Positions 8,175-18,085 of a stretch of 19,810 nt of DNA are shown here, piece by piece. The notes beneath the pieces were generated by a model. That model did not search any database and was not told the origin of the DNA. It saw nothing but the letters and a program-made list of their open reading frames with translations. Origin of the DNA: Actinobacteria bacterium 21-64-8 (GTDB lineage Bacteria; Actinomycetota; Acidimicrobiia; Acidimicrobiales; RAAP-2); assembly GCA_002255315.1 (NCBI GenBank), contig NCBD01000015.1, positions 1 to 19,810 on the forward strand, in the 5' to 3' direction. Made by a program: the position numbers and the translations under genes. Position 1 is the stretch's first letter; every line of letters starts with the position of its first letter.

Positions 8175-9794
8175 CTAATTCGCCTCGACGCCTCGACTCG
8201 AGCGCTCGCGCGGAATCGAGCGCACGTAGGTCGCCGACACCAGTCCAAAGAGCGCCACGCCCAGTCCAATCATGAAGGGAAGTCGAAAGGTCGCGAGCAG
8301 CGCCGGACCCGGTGAAGCGTGGGTGAGACCACGACGTCGCACCAGTGCCTGCTGCACGGTTTCGAGTACCTGAATACCCGCGACCTCGCCGACTTGCATG
8401 GCGAGTAGTTGCGCGGCGGACATCACGCCGAACTCGCTGACCTTAACTTCGTTGGCCATCACCGAACTCGACGAGGGCATCGCGACGCCCATCCCTAGTC
8501 CCGACAGCGCCAGGGCAAGGGCGACCATCCACGCGCCACTACTCGGGTGCAGCAACGAAAAGACGGCCATCGAGCCCGCGAGGAGCGCCGCGCCCGCGGT
8601 GGCGCTCTTTCGCTCGCCGATGCGAATCGCGACGTAGCCCGCGATGGGTGAGGAGAGCGCGAAGGTCAGGGGCCGCGCGATCGCGAGCGCGCCCACGCGC
8701 GGAATCGAGTAGCCGTATCCCTGTTCCATCAACAACGGGAACAAAAAGAAGGCGCCAAAGTAGGCGAAGTTCGCGCTCGCGCGCAGCACCATGGGCATGA
8801 CGAAGTTGCGTCGCTTGAAGTAGTGCGGCGGAATGAGGGGAAAACGCGCGTGATTGATGCGGTAGACAAAGGCGCCCAGCAGCGCGGCGCTCGCCACAAA
8901 GCACAAAATCGTCCACGGTCCGGTCCACCCGAGTGAGGGGGCGATCGAGAGCGCCAACATCACCAAGGTGACCGCGAGCGAAAGTGACCAACTCCCAATC
9001 CAGTCCATTTGGCGAAACTCGGCGCGCGCGCGGGCCTTTTGCGTCGCTTCTTCTTCGACGCTGCCCCGGCGTTTCGGCAAGACGATGGCAACGACCATAA
9101 AGGCGAGCACGATCAAGATGAGCTGAAACCAAAAGAGCGCGCGCCAGCCGTAGGCGGCGATAATGGGCGAGCCGAGCGAGACGCCAATGACCGGCCCGCC
9201 CGCGCCGATGAGGCTCCACCAGCCCATGGCCTTGACGCGCTCCTCGCGCGAAAAGACCATATTGATGAGCGCCCCCGAGGCGGTGCCCGTCGCGGCGCCT
9301 TGAATGCCGTCGAGGGTGCGCGCGAGCAGCAACATGGTGACGTTGGGCGCGAGGGCCGTGAGAATCGCCGAGAGCATTCCTCCCGCGAGACCGAAGAGGT
9401 AAAGACGGCGATGACCGTAGATGTCACCGGTCTTGCCGAGCAGGGGGGCAGCGAGGCCGTAGGCGAGCAGTGGCCCGACCATCGTCCAGGTGAGTACCGT
9501 GACCGACGTGTGCAACTGACCCGCGACTTGGGGCAGCGCGACAATGAACACGGTGAAGGTGAAGTTGAGCGCGAGCAGTCCCGCGAGCAGACTCCACAGC
9601 ACCCACCAGGGGTAACGCGACGAACCCTCGGCGCGGGCCTGGACGCGCTGGCGCAGGAGCAACATCCAGTTGAGATCGCTGCTGGCTTCTGAACCGCTGG
9701 TCCCAAAGGCGGCGCCGGCGGGATCAGTGCGCGCGTCGAGGAGCCCGTCAGGATTTTCGCGGTCTAAGTGTGCGGGGGCCTCGGGATCACTCAC
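8175..9794 (-). CDS. MFS transporter, DHA2 (EmrB/QacA-like, 14-TM) family
   Basis: A 539-residue inner-membrane proton-driven exporter of the major facilitator superfamily. After a hydrophilic N-terminus of about 60 residues come many hydrophobic helices, consistent with a 14-TM DHA2 drug exporter. Motif A is GKTGDIYGHRR at residues 120-130. An LDGIQGAATG stretch follows at 161-170. The antiporter motif C-like LIGAGGPVIGVSLGSP is at 195-210. The start is the GTG at 9794, which overlaps the stop of a 24-codon upstream ORF as GTGA. No good Shine-Dalgarno lies directly before this GTG; the nearest purine run is about 20 bases away, so translation probably depends on coupling. The esterase gene follows 15 bases later. 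The exported compound cannot be read from sequence. Confidence 0.88.
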   Translation of the reverse strand: MSDPEAPAHLDRENPDGLLDARTDPAGAAFGTSGSEASSDLNWMLLLRQRVQARAEGSSRYPWWVLWSLLAGLLALNFTFTVFIVALPQVAGQLHTSVTVLTWTMVGPLLAYGLAAPLLGKTGDIYGHRRLYLFGLAGGMLSAILTALAPNVTMLLLARTLDGIQGAATGTASGALINMVFSREERVKAMGWWSLIGAGGPVIGVSLGSPIIAAYGWRALFWFQLILIVLAFMVVAIVLPKRRGSVEEEATQKARARAEFRQMDWIGSWSLSLAVTLVMLALSIAPSLGWTGPWTILCFVASAALLGAFVYRINHARFPLIPPHYFKRRNFVMPMVLRASANFAYFGAFFLFPLLMEQGYGYSIPRVGALAIARPLTFALSSPIAGYVAIRIGERKSATAGAALLAGSMAVFSLLHPSSGAWMVALALALSGLGMGVAMPSSSSVMANEVKVSEFGVMSAAQLLAMQVGEVAGIQVLETVQQALVRRRGLTHASPGPALLATFRLPFMIGLGVALFGLVSATYVRSIPRERSSRGVEAN

Positions 9795-9865
9795 GCAACG
9801 TCGCCACGCCCCTCACGGCGACGCGCTCGCGCGAGCGTTGACTCGCGCACGATTCGCGCCCCCAT
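9791..9865 (-). CDS. Putative 24-aa leader peptide of the exporter operon
   Basis: A short ORF, MGARIVRESTLARARRREGRGDVA, follows a near-perfect Shine-Dalgarno (AAAGGAG, five bases before the ATG). It ends in TGA that overlaps the GTG start of the DHA2 exporter as GTGA. The peptide is strongly basic (8 Arg in 24) with no recognisable domain. A 14-bp palindrome lies inside it. Its length, position and overlap suggest a translated leader that couples or attenuates exporter expression, as is known for some resistance genes; that role is inferred. A TACACT hexamer at 9896-9901 on the minus strand could be the -10 box, but I see no good -35. It could also be a chance ORF. Confidence 0.5.
   Translation of the reverse strand: MGARIVRESTLARARRREGRGDVA
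9824..9837. repeat. 14-bp perfect palindrome within the leader ORF
   Basis: CGCTCGCGCGAGCG reads the same on both strands and could fold into a 5-bp stem with a GCGC loop in the leader mRNA, between the leader start and the exporter start. It might act in attenuation or as a protein site. In DNA this rich in GC such palindromes also occur by chance. Confidence 0.35.
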
Positions 9866-9870
9866 GGCGA

Positions 9871-9877
9871 CTCCTTT
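9871..9877 (-). promoter_or_regulatory. Strong Shine-Dalgarno of the leader ORF
   Basis: AAAGGAG on the minus strand, five bases before the ATG at 9865. It is among the best ribosome binding sites I saw in the window, and it serves the leader rather than the exporter, whose GTG has none nearby. It is the main reason for calling the leader ORF. Confidence 0.6.
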
Positions 9878-9950
9878 GTCTACGACGTGCTCTCGAGTGT
9901 ACCGAGCGCGTCGCAAAGGTCTCGGCGTCGAATCCTCCACGACGCCGTCG

Positions 9951-11663
9951 TCACCCCGGGCCGGTGCCCGCCGCGTTGCACGCGCGCGGGTCGTAGGGCG
10001 CGAGCGCGGTACTCGTGGGACTGGGCGGCGTAAAGAGCGGATTGGACTTGATGCCCGAGGGGTCAAAGATCGTGGAGGTGGTGACGTTCGGGGACGTCGT
10101 CGTCGTGACGTTGGTCGTCGTCGTGTGCGGCACCGTCGTCGTGGTCGTACTCGCGATGGGCACGAACGTCAGCCCCGTACCGGCGACGACCGTGACGAGC
10201 GAGCCGGGCACCACCATCTTCGGGTTGTAGCCCATGATGACGGGGCCCTCCAGCGTGCGCTCGACGCGTTGGGCGGCGGCGAGGGCGGGGCTCGTCCAAT
10301 TGCCGTGCGCGGGCGGCGGCGGACCGCCGTACCAGACGACGGTCTCGTCGACGCGCCCGACCGGGGTGACCGTACTCGCCGAGGAGACGCTAAAGCCACG
10401 CTGGCGAAGGCCGACAACGGTCGCGCCGAGCTCGCTCGGTACGCCCGCGCCGTCTTCGACGGCGACCTTAAAGGAGTTCGCCGCGGGCAGGGGTTGACCG
10501 GTGAAGGAGTTCGTCGTCGCGCCCACGCCAAAGAGCTGGTCGATTGCCAACTGACCCGTCGGCTCGACCGGGAACTCCACGTCGCCGTAGTAGTAGCCCT
10601 GGTAGAGGTACGAACCCGTCTCGACGAGCGTCACGGGGTAGGTCAACTGGGGCACGTTCGCGATTGAGACGTGCGAAAAGACGCGCGCCAAGTGCACCAT
10701 GAGCCCTTCGCTAAAACCGTTGTCGACCGTGAGGTCGGGCAGCACGGCCGACGCGATGCGCTGATCGGTAAAGGGGTTCGAGAGTCCGCGCTGGGCGACT
10801 TGACTCGCCATCACGCGCAAGAACTCGTGCGTGCGACGAATTCTCGCCAAGTCCGAGAGGGCCTCTTGGGGCCAGCTGCGCGGATCGTGATTCGAGGGAT
10901 TGGGTTGAATCTGGAGGTGGCGGGCGCGCACAACCTGCAGGGCCCGATAGCCATTGAGCAGATAGCAGCCCTTTCGTTCAATATTGAGCCCCGAGTAGGC
11001 GTCAAAGATCGGCACGGGAAAGTACATCCGCACGCCACCGAGGGCGTTGACCACGCTCGCGAAGGTGTCAAAGTTCAACTCGACGTAGTGATTGATCGGA
11101 ATGCCAAAATCCTCTTCGATCGCGTCGACGAGTTGACTGGGCCCTTCGTACAGCGCGGCGTCGATCTTGTTCGCCCCCTCGGCGCGCGCGTTGGGCACGA
11201 ACAGATCGCGGGGAATCGAGAGCAGCGACACCGCACCGGTCGCCGGGTCCAAGTGCAAAATCATGTCGATGTCGCTGTTGACGCCCGTGACGCCCTGCGA
11301 ACAGAGCCCGTAGGCCGCGTTTTGGGTCTTCAGGGCGCAGCGACTCGTCGAGCCGATCATCAAGATATTGAGCGAGGGCTCGGACGACGGGTTGACCTGC
11401 AGCCCGCGCACGTCTTGGTGGTGCACGAGCGAGCCCAAGTAGTAGTAGTCGCCTACGGCCGCGCCCGCGACGAGCACCACCACCACGCCAAAGGCGATCA
11501 GACCACGGCGAAGGTAGCGCCGCGAACGAGAACGAGCACGAGCGCGCGCGTGCCTCGCGCGTCGGCCCCTTGTTCGAGTCGTGGGCTCACGCGGTGGCTC
11601 CACGCCGTTGGCGTTGGTGGTCTGCGCGGGCGTGCGGGGGTCACCCGTAGCGCGTCGTGACAT
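9951..11663 (-). CDS. LytR-CpsA-Psr (LCP) family cell-wall protein with LytR_C domain
   Basis: A 570-residue membrane-anchored protein of the LCP family, which attaches teichoic acids, arabinogalactan-like or capsular glycans to peptidoglycan outside the membrane. The order is a basic, Arg-rich cytoplasmic N-terminus (1-53), one membrane helix (about 54-72), the LCP domain (about 98-290), a LytR_C domain (about 396-447, SFKVAVEDGAGVPSELGA), and a Thr/Pro-rich tail (505-552). In the LCP domain SIPRD (149-153), NKIDAA, NHYVELNFDTF, ALGGV and VVRARH (244-249) are conserved. The usual GSDSR is GSTSR (104-108), and the Arg before the second Asp is Asn (NSD, 129-131). Cys109, Cys121 and Cys233 may form a disulfide. 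The ATG at 11663 is 39 bases after the small Cys-rich gene and has only a weak ribosome binding site. The changed motif may be normal in this lineage. Confidence 0.9.
   Translation of the reverse strand: MSRRATGDPRTPAQTTNANGVEPPREPTTRTRGRRARHARARARSRSRRYLRRGLIAFGVVVVLVAGAAVGDYYYLGSLVHHQDVRGLQVNPSSEPSLNILMIGSTSRCALKTQNAAYGLCSQGVTGVNSDIDMILHLDPATGAVSLLSIPRDLFVPNARAEGANKIDAALYEGPSQLVDAIEEDFGIPINHYVELNFDTFASVVNALGGVRMYFPVPIFDAYSGLNIERKGCYLLNGYRALQVVRARHLQIQPNPSNHDPRSWPQEALSDLARIRRTHEFLRVMASQVAQRGLSNPFTDQRIASAVLPDLTVDNGFSEGLMVHLARVFSHVSIANVPQLTYPVTLVETGSYLYQGYYYGDVEFPVEPTGQLAIDQLFGVGATTNSFTGQPLPAANSFKVAVEDGAGVPSELGATVVGLRQRGFSVSSASTVTPVGRVDETVVWYGGPPPPAHGNWTSPALAAAQRVERTLEGPVIMGYNPKMVVPGSLVTVVAGTGLTFVPIASTTTTTVPHTTTTNVTTTTSPNVTTSTIFDPSGIKSNPLFTPPSPTSTALAPYDPRACNAAGTGPG
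10071..10151 (-). repeat. Thr-rich low-complexity segment of the LCP protein
   Basis: Residues 505-531 are mostly Thr with Val, Pro, Asn and Ser, encoded by repeated ACG/ACC codons, seen on the plus strand as GTCGTCGTG runs. It lies outside the cell, after the LytR_C domain. It could be a flexible or O-glycosylated spacer, and is prone to length change. Confidence 0.7.
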
Positions 11664-11702
11664 GGCGACATCTTACCGACGCGCCTACGCGTGACGGTCT
11701 CG

Positions 11703-11987
11703 CTAGCGCCGCCAAAACGACGGGGGCCGCGCGTGGGCGTGGTAGTGATCAGGAATATTGCGCATGTGATCGTCGAGGTACCACTCGCCCGCGGCGAACT
11801 CCCGATCGGCGACGAGCGCGAGTCGTTCGTGCAGTGCCGCTTTGATTTCGAGCCCGGGCGCGGGGTCGTGTGCACGCCAGACGACCATCGGCACCGCGCA
11901 GATTGTGCAGTCGGCGATCCAACAGAGTTCGTCTTCGTAGTAGCGCCTCGAGATCTCGGCCGCCTCACAGAGCGGGCACGCGCTCAA
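11703..11987 (-). CDS. Small double-CxxC protein, probable zinc binder, unknown function
   Basis: A 94-residue protein beginning at TTG 11987, whose first bases overlap the stop of the PASTA pseudokinase as TTGA. Two CxxC pairs, Cys4/Cys7 (CPLC) and Cys27/Cys30 (CTIC), are spaced as in a zinc ribbon. The middle is rich in aromatic and acidic residues (YYEDELCW, MVVWRAHDP), and the C-terminal part MRNIPDHYHAHARPPSFW is His-rich. I recall similar hypothetical proteins in other actinobacteria with the same CPLC...IPDH-x-HAHAR pattern, but with no known role. The TTG is preferred because it overlaps the previous stop and leaves only two residues before the first CxxC; the frame is open further upstream to 12065 inside the pseudokinase gene. 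It lies between the pseudokinase and LCP genes, probably on the same transcript. A link to cell-wall control is only suggested by position. Confidence 0.7.
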   Translation of the reverse strand: MSACPLCEAAEISRRYYEDELCWIADCTICAVPMVVWRAHDPAPGLEIKAALHERLALVADREFAAGEWYLDDHMRNIPDHYHAHARPPSFWRR

Positions 11988-13834
11988 TTGACGTTGAGCG
12001 CGACCGTCGAGTGCCACGCGACGAGCGTGCCCGCGGCGGGCACCTCGGAGAGCACCTTGGTCCACTTCGTCGTGCCCGCGCCGGGGCCGTGGGTCGTGAA
12101 GTAGAGCTGGGCGGTGCGAAAGGCGGCGAAGGTCTGCGCCTGATCCATGCCAACGACGTTGGGGACCTTCACCTTAGGGTGGGCGGCCACGGTCGTCGTG
12201 GTCGTTGAGGTGGACGTCGAGGTGGAAGTCGCGCTCGGGGTCGTCGTGGTGGTACTCGGGGTCGTGGTGGTGGTCGCCGCCGCCGGGTTCACGCCCTTGG
12301 ACAGTTGCAGCGTGACCGTCGAGCGCACGGGCACGGCGAGTGGATTGGGCGTTTTCTTGTAGAGCAGTCGCGCGACCTTGCCCGCGGGAATATTCGTCGA
12401 GTAAATCGACGATGAGACCGGGCACTGGGCGACCACGTGAACTTTCGCGAGGGCGGCCGTGTCACTCACGCAGTCTTTGCCGAGCAGACCGGTCGGCAGG
12501 GTCACGAGCGTGGGACCTTCGGACATGGTCACGTCAATCGTGAGCCCGGACTTCGCGCTGGTGCCGCTTTGGGGCGATTGGGTCACGATCGTGTTCGCCG
12601 GGTAGGTGCTCGAGTGCACCTTTGCGGTCTCACTCAAGGTGAAGCCGTCGCCGGCGATGGCGTTACCCGCTTGTTGATAGGTGAGACCAATCAACGAGGG
12701 CACCGTGTGATTCGACGTAAACAGTCCGAGCCGCCACGCCGCCCCCGCGCCGACGGCGAGCAACAACACGAGCAACGCAACGAGGTAGGCGCCGACGCGA
12801 CGACGGGGCTGGCGACGAAAGTCCCGGTCCATCTCGGGACTCGCTTCGTGACGCCCCCCGCCCATGCCGGCGCTCGGACGCGCCGGTCGAAGACGCGGCG
12901 CGGACGTACTCGCGACGATCTGGTCGGCCGAGGGTGGGCGAAAGCCAATCGAGGTGCGCGGTTCGTTCGGCGTAAAGCGCGCCAGCAACGGCACGACGCC
13001 GCCCAACGCGAGCACGCTGAAGGGCAGTGCGTCACTGACCACGCCCCCGAGACGACTGGCGAAGCCCTCCGCGTCGAGGCGCAGCGCCACGTCGGGCACG
13101 GTCGCTTGCGCCAAGATCATGTCGAGCGTGCCGAGTTCGGCGCGAACCGGCAGGGGCGAGGTGAGCCGCGCGCGCAACACCGCCTCGGCCGACGAGCCCT
13201 CGAAGGCGACCGCGCCGGTGACGGTTTCGAAGAGAATGAGCGCGAGTGCGTAGACGTCACTCTTGGCGTTGGCGGGTTCGCCGATGGCCTGCTCGGGCGC
13301 GAGGTAACGCGCGTCGGCGACGCTCATGTGTTCGCGGTACCCACTCGAGAGTCCCGCGAGCGCCACGTCCGAGACGCGCACGTGCCCCTCCGCGTCAAAG
13401 AGCAACTTGGTGGGCGCGAGGGCGCCCAGCACAAAACCGTTCTCGTGCGCGTAAGCGAGCGCACTCGCGACGTCACGGCCGAGGCGCGCCGCGTCGTCGA
13501 CGCTGAGTCGTTGTCCTTCGTTCATCTTCTCTTCGAGCGAACCGCCCCCGAGGTACTCGGTGATCATGAACATCGAACCCGACTCTTGACCACCGTCAAA
13601 AACGCGCGCGAGGTGGGGGTGGCTCAAGGTCGCCGCGCGCACAATGTGATCGCGAAAGGCGCGACGTACCTCTTCGTGGGCGGCGAGCTCGCTGACTAAG
13701 ACCTTGATTACCACGACGCGCTGGAGCGAGAGGTCCTCGGCACGGTAGACCTCGACGGTGTGACCGACGCCTAAGAGCTCGGCGACCCGGTAGCGACCAG
13801 CGAGCACGTGACCGGGAGTATAAGTGGGCGCCAT
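11984..13834 (-). CDS. PASTA-domain Ser/Thr kinase homologue, predicted pseudokinase
   Basis: A 616-residue PknB-type protein: cytoplasmic kinase-like domain (about 12-270), Pro/Arg-rich juxtamembrane region, one TM helix (about 348-372), and extracytoplasmic PASTA repeats at about 378-438, 439-514 and 554-616, with a Thr/Ser-rich linker (516-550) before the last. PASTA repeats sense muropeptides or lipid II. The fold is kept: VVIK with Lys44, SDVA with Asp156 in place of DFG, APE at 179-181 and SDVYALALILFE. The catalytic loop expected as HRDxKxxN reads LGALAPTK (136-143), so the catalytic Asp, the following Lys and the metal-binding Asn are all gone. The third glycine of the P-loop and the helix-C Glu also appear lost. 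It is therefore probably an inactive sensor or scaffold. The ATG at 13834 is 20 bases after ligA; GGAGG lies only two bases upstream, so the start is uncertain and TTG at 13876 is possible. It overlaps the next gene by TTGA. Confidence 0.88.
   Translation of the reverse strand: MAPTYTPGHVLAGRYRVAELLGVGHTVEVYRAEDLSLQRVVVIKVLVSELAAHEEVRRAFRDHIVRAATLSHPHLARVFDGGQESGSMFMITEYLGGGSLEEKMNEGQRLSVDDAARLGRDVASALAYAHENGFVLGALAPTKLLFDAEGHVRVSDVALAGLSSGYREHMSVADARYLAPEQAIGEPANAKSDVYALALILFETVTGAVAFEGSSAEAVLRARLTSPLPVRAELGTLDMILAQATVPDVALRLDAEGFASRLGGVVSDALPFSVLALGGVVPLLARFTPNEPRTSIGFRPPSADQIVASTSAPRLRPARPSAGMGGGRHEASPEMDRDFRRQPRRRVGAYLVALLVLLLAVGAGAAWRLGLFTSNHTVPSLIGLTYQQAGNAIAGDGFTLSETAKVHSSTYPANTIVTQSPQSGTSAKSGLTIDVTMSEGPTLVTLPTGLLGKDCVSDTAALAKVHVVAQCPVSSSIYSTNIPAGKVARLLYKKTPNPLAVPVRSTVTLQLSKGVNPAAATTTTTPSTTTTTPSATSTSTSTSTTTTTVAAHPKVKVPNVVGMDQAQTFAAFRTAQLYFTTHGPGAGTTKWTKVLSEVPAAGTLVAWHSTVALNVN
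12185..12289 (-). repeat. Thr/Ser-rich linker of the PASTA protein
   Basis: Residues 516-550 are almost all Thr and Ser with a few Pro, encoded by ACG/ACC and TCG-type codons, visible as GTCGTGGTGGT runs on the plus strand. It separates the second and third PASTA repeats outside the membrane and has the same composition as the LCP tail, which suggests a shared surface modification or spacer role. Confidence 0.7.
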
Positions 13835-13854
13835 TGCCTCCAACTTACTGAGAA

Positions 13855-15895
<2,041 letters not shown>

Positions 15896-15899
<4 letters not shown>

Positions 15900-18085
15900 C
15901 GACGCACGACCAGCGCCGCCCCTTCAACCAGGTCCGGCTCTTCGAAGCGGTAGAACACCACGGACTGGCCCTGGGCGACGGGGCGAGCGGGCGCGTCGAG
16001 TTCGAGCCACCACCGCGCACCGCGGCGTAACGTCGCGGGTTTGGCGATGCCGTGCGCACTCCACTGCGCGACGACGCGCGTGCCGTCAGCCAGGGGCTCG
16101 CGCGCGAAGGTCATCGACTCCTCGTCGAGCTCGAGGGTCGTCACGACGACGTCGTCGAGGCGTCCCACGAAGACCCTGTTCGTCGCGAGGTCCACACGCT
16201 GAACGAAGCGACGCTCGCCGTTGCGAGCGGGCACGACCCCGCGGCGCTGGCCGACCGTGACGAGTTCGGCGGCGTCGGTCGCGCCGACGACTTCGCCGCT
16301 CGACACGTCAACGAAGGTCGCGGGCGTGAGCGCGATGCGTTCAGCGAGAAAGTGCTCGCGGCCCTTGCTCGACTCGATAAAACAGACGTCTTGGCTGTCG
16401 GGCTTGTCCCAGGTGCGCATCCCGAGGCGCGCCGCTTCGTCGCGCACTTGGGCTTTGGTGAGGTGTCCAATGGGCAGGTGCAACATTTCGAGTTGGGACT
16501 CTTGGAGATAACCGAGCACGTAACTCTGATCTTTCTGGGGATCGGCGCCGCGCACCAGACTCGCGCGACCGTGTCGCGATTCGACGCGCGCGTGGTGGCC
16601 GGTCGCGAGCGCGTCAAAGCCCAGTCGCTTCGCGCGCTCAATCAAGAGATCGAACTTGACGTGTCGGTTGCACTCGATGCAGGGATTGGGTGAGTGGCCC
16701 TTCGCGTAGCCCGCGACGAAGGGGTCGACCACGAGGCGTTCGAACTCCTCGGTGTAGTTAAAGACGTGGTGGGCGAGGCCCAGCTGCTGGGCGACGCGGC
16801 GCGCGTCGTCGACGTCTTTGACTGAGCAACAGCCCGAGTCCGAACTGCCCCCCCAGAGCTTCAAGGTGGCGCCGACGACCTCGTGTCCCTGCTCGACGAG
16901 CAGCGCGGCCGCGACCGAGGAGTCGACGCCGCCACTCATGGCCACCAGTATCTTCACCCTCGTAGTCTGCCAGCCGACCTCGGACTCGGTGGTTTCGGCG
17001 CCCATGGACAGGCGCAGCGATCCCTTGGCGCGTTCGTGCTCGACGCCCATCGCCGCGAGGACGTGACTCGACTGCTGGGCGCCACTCGAGCAACTCGCCG
17101 CCGCCGAGGCGGCGACGCCCGCTTGATCGAGCAAGAAGAGTAGTTCGTCGCTCGCGACACCTTCGAAGGTCACGTGCACCGTGCCGGGCACCTTGAGCGC
17201 GCGGGGCGCCGTGATCAAGCACCCGGGCAAGAAACTCAGCGCGCTCGTCAGCGTCATTTGCAAGTCGAGCACCCGATCGACGGTCGCGCTCAGTTCACGC
17301 TGCGTGAGCTCGAGCGCCGTCGCGAGTCCCACCGCCGCGGCGACGTCGACCGTGCCTCCGCGCCGTCCACGCTCTTGACCGCCCCCGGGCATCATCGCCT
17401 CGAGCGCGACGTCGTTTCGCACAATGAGAGCGCCGCTATTGACCGGCCCGCCGACCTTGTGCGCACACAGTGAGACGAGGTCGCTCGTCGCGGTCACGGT
17501 CGCCAAGTTCAACCACGGCGCCGCCGCGACCGCGTCGGTGTGGGTAAGCGCCTCAGTTTCGATGGTCGTCTTGGTCATGACGTTCACGCCGTCGAGGGGC
17601 TGGCGAACACCGGTCTCGTTGTTGACCGTCATCACCGACACGAGCGCGGTCTCGGGCGTGATGAGTTCGCGCAGTTGGTCGAGATCCACCACGCCCTGGT
17701 CGTCGACGTCGACGTAGCGCACGAGGACGTCGTCGTAGTCGTGTTCGAGCATGCGCGCCGCGTCTAAGACGGCGTGGTGCTCGACGCGCGAGACCAACAC
17801 TTCACTGCGCGCGTGGTGGCGCCGGTGGGCCTTCACGACGCCCTCGAGGGCGAGTTGACACGATTCGGTGCCCCCCGCGGTGAAGATCACCTCGGAGGCT
17901 TTGGCGCCGACGAAGTCCGCGACCACGTCGCGCGCCTCTTCAATGGCGCGCCTCGCCTCGCGCGCGGCGCGGTGACTGCCCGAAGGATTCGCGACCACCC
18001 CCACCTGCCAGGGCGCCATGGCCGCGTGCACCTCGGGCCGTCGAGGGGCGGAGGCGGCGTGATCGAAGTACAGCAGTTCGCTCAT
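15896..18085 (-). CDS. mnmA: Cysteine desulfurase joined in frame to tRNA 2-thiouridylase MnmA
   Basis: One uninterrupted 729-residue ORF with two enzymes. Residues 1-370 are a NifS/IscS-type PLP cysteine desulfurase: His104 (VEHH), NNETG at 155-159, HTDA at 182-185, PLP Lys210 (CAHKVGGP) and catalytic Cys332 (AASCSSG). Residues 377-729 are MnmA, which uses that sulfur to make 2-thiouridine at tRNA U34: P-loop SGGVDSS at 384-390, catalytic Cys469 ([12 protein letters not shown]) and Cys568 (DSQDVCF). The join is only about six residues, and the desulfurase lacks its usual last helix. In another frame the same DNA ends GRLRG then TGA at 16954-16956, overlapping a GTG that would start MnmA at [10 protein letters not shown]. 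The ancestral state was therefore probably two genes with a GTGA overlap, fused by a deletion or by a sequence error. It overlaps the dehydrogenase stop (ATGA) and the ligA start (GTGA). Confidence 0.9.
16954..16957 (-). other. Probable original desulfurase stop / mnmA start overlap (GTGA)
   Basis: The GTG at 16957-16955 encodes the first residue of the MnmA part ([14 protein letters not shown]). The TGA at 16956-16954 would end the desulfurase in the frame giving GRLRG. This is the same coupling signal used at other junctions in the window, so MnmA could still be made separately by starting here. Confidence 0.55.

Noticed and set aside
9939..9951. Small palindrome ACGACGCCGTCGT at the LCP stop as a terminator
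   Set aside because: The stem is only 5 bp with no T-run, so it is not supported as a terminator.
10671..11660. Long open frames on the plus strand opposite the LCP, PASTA (12437-13699) and ligA (13936-14838) genes
   Set aside because: Their translations are rich in Arg, His and Gly with no domain features, and the minus-strand genes have clear family motifs. They are antisense shadows typical of high GC content.
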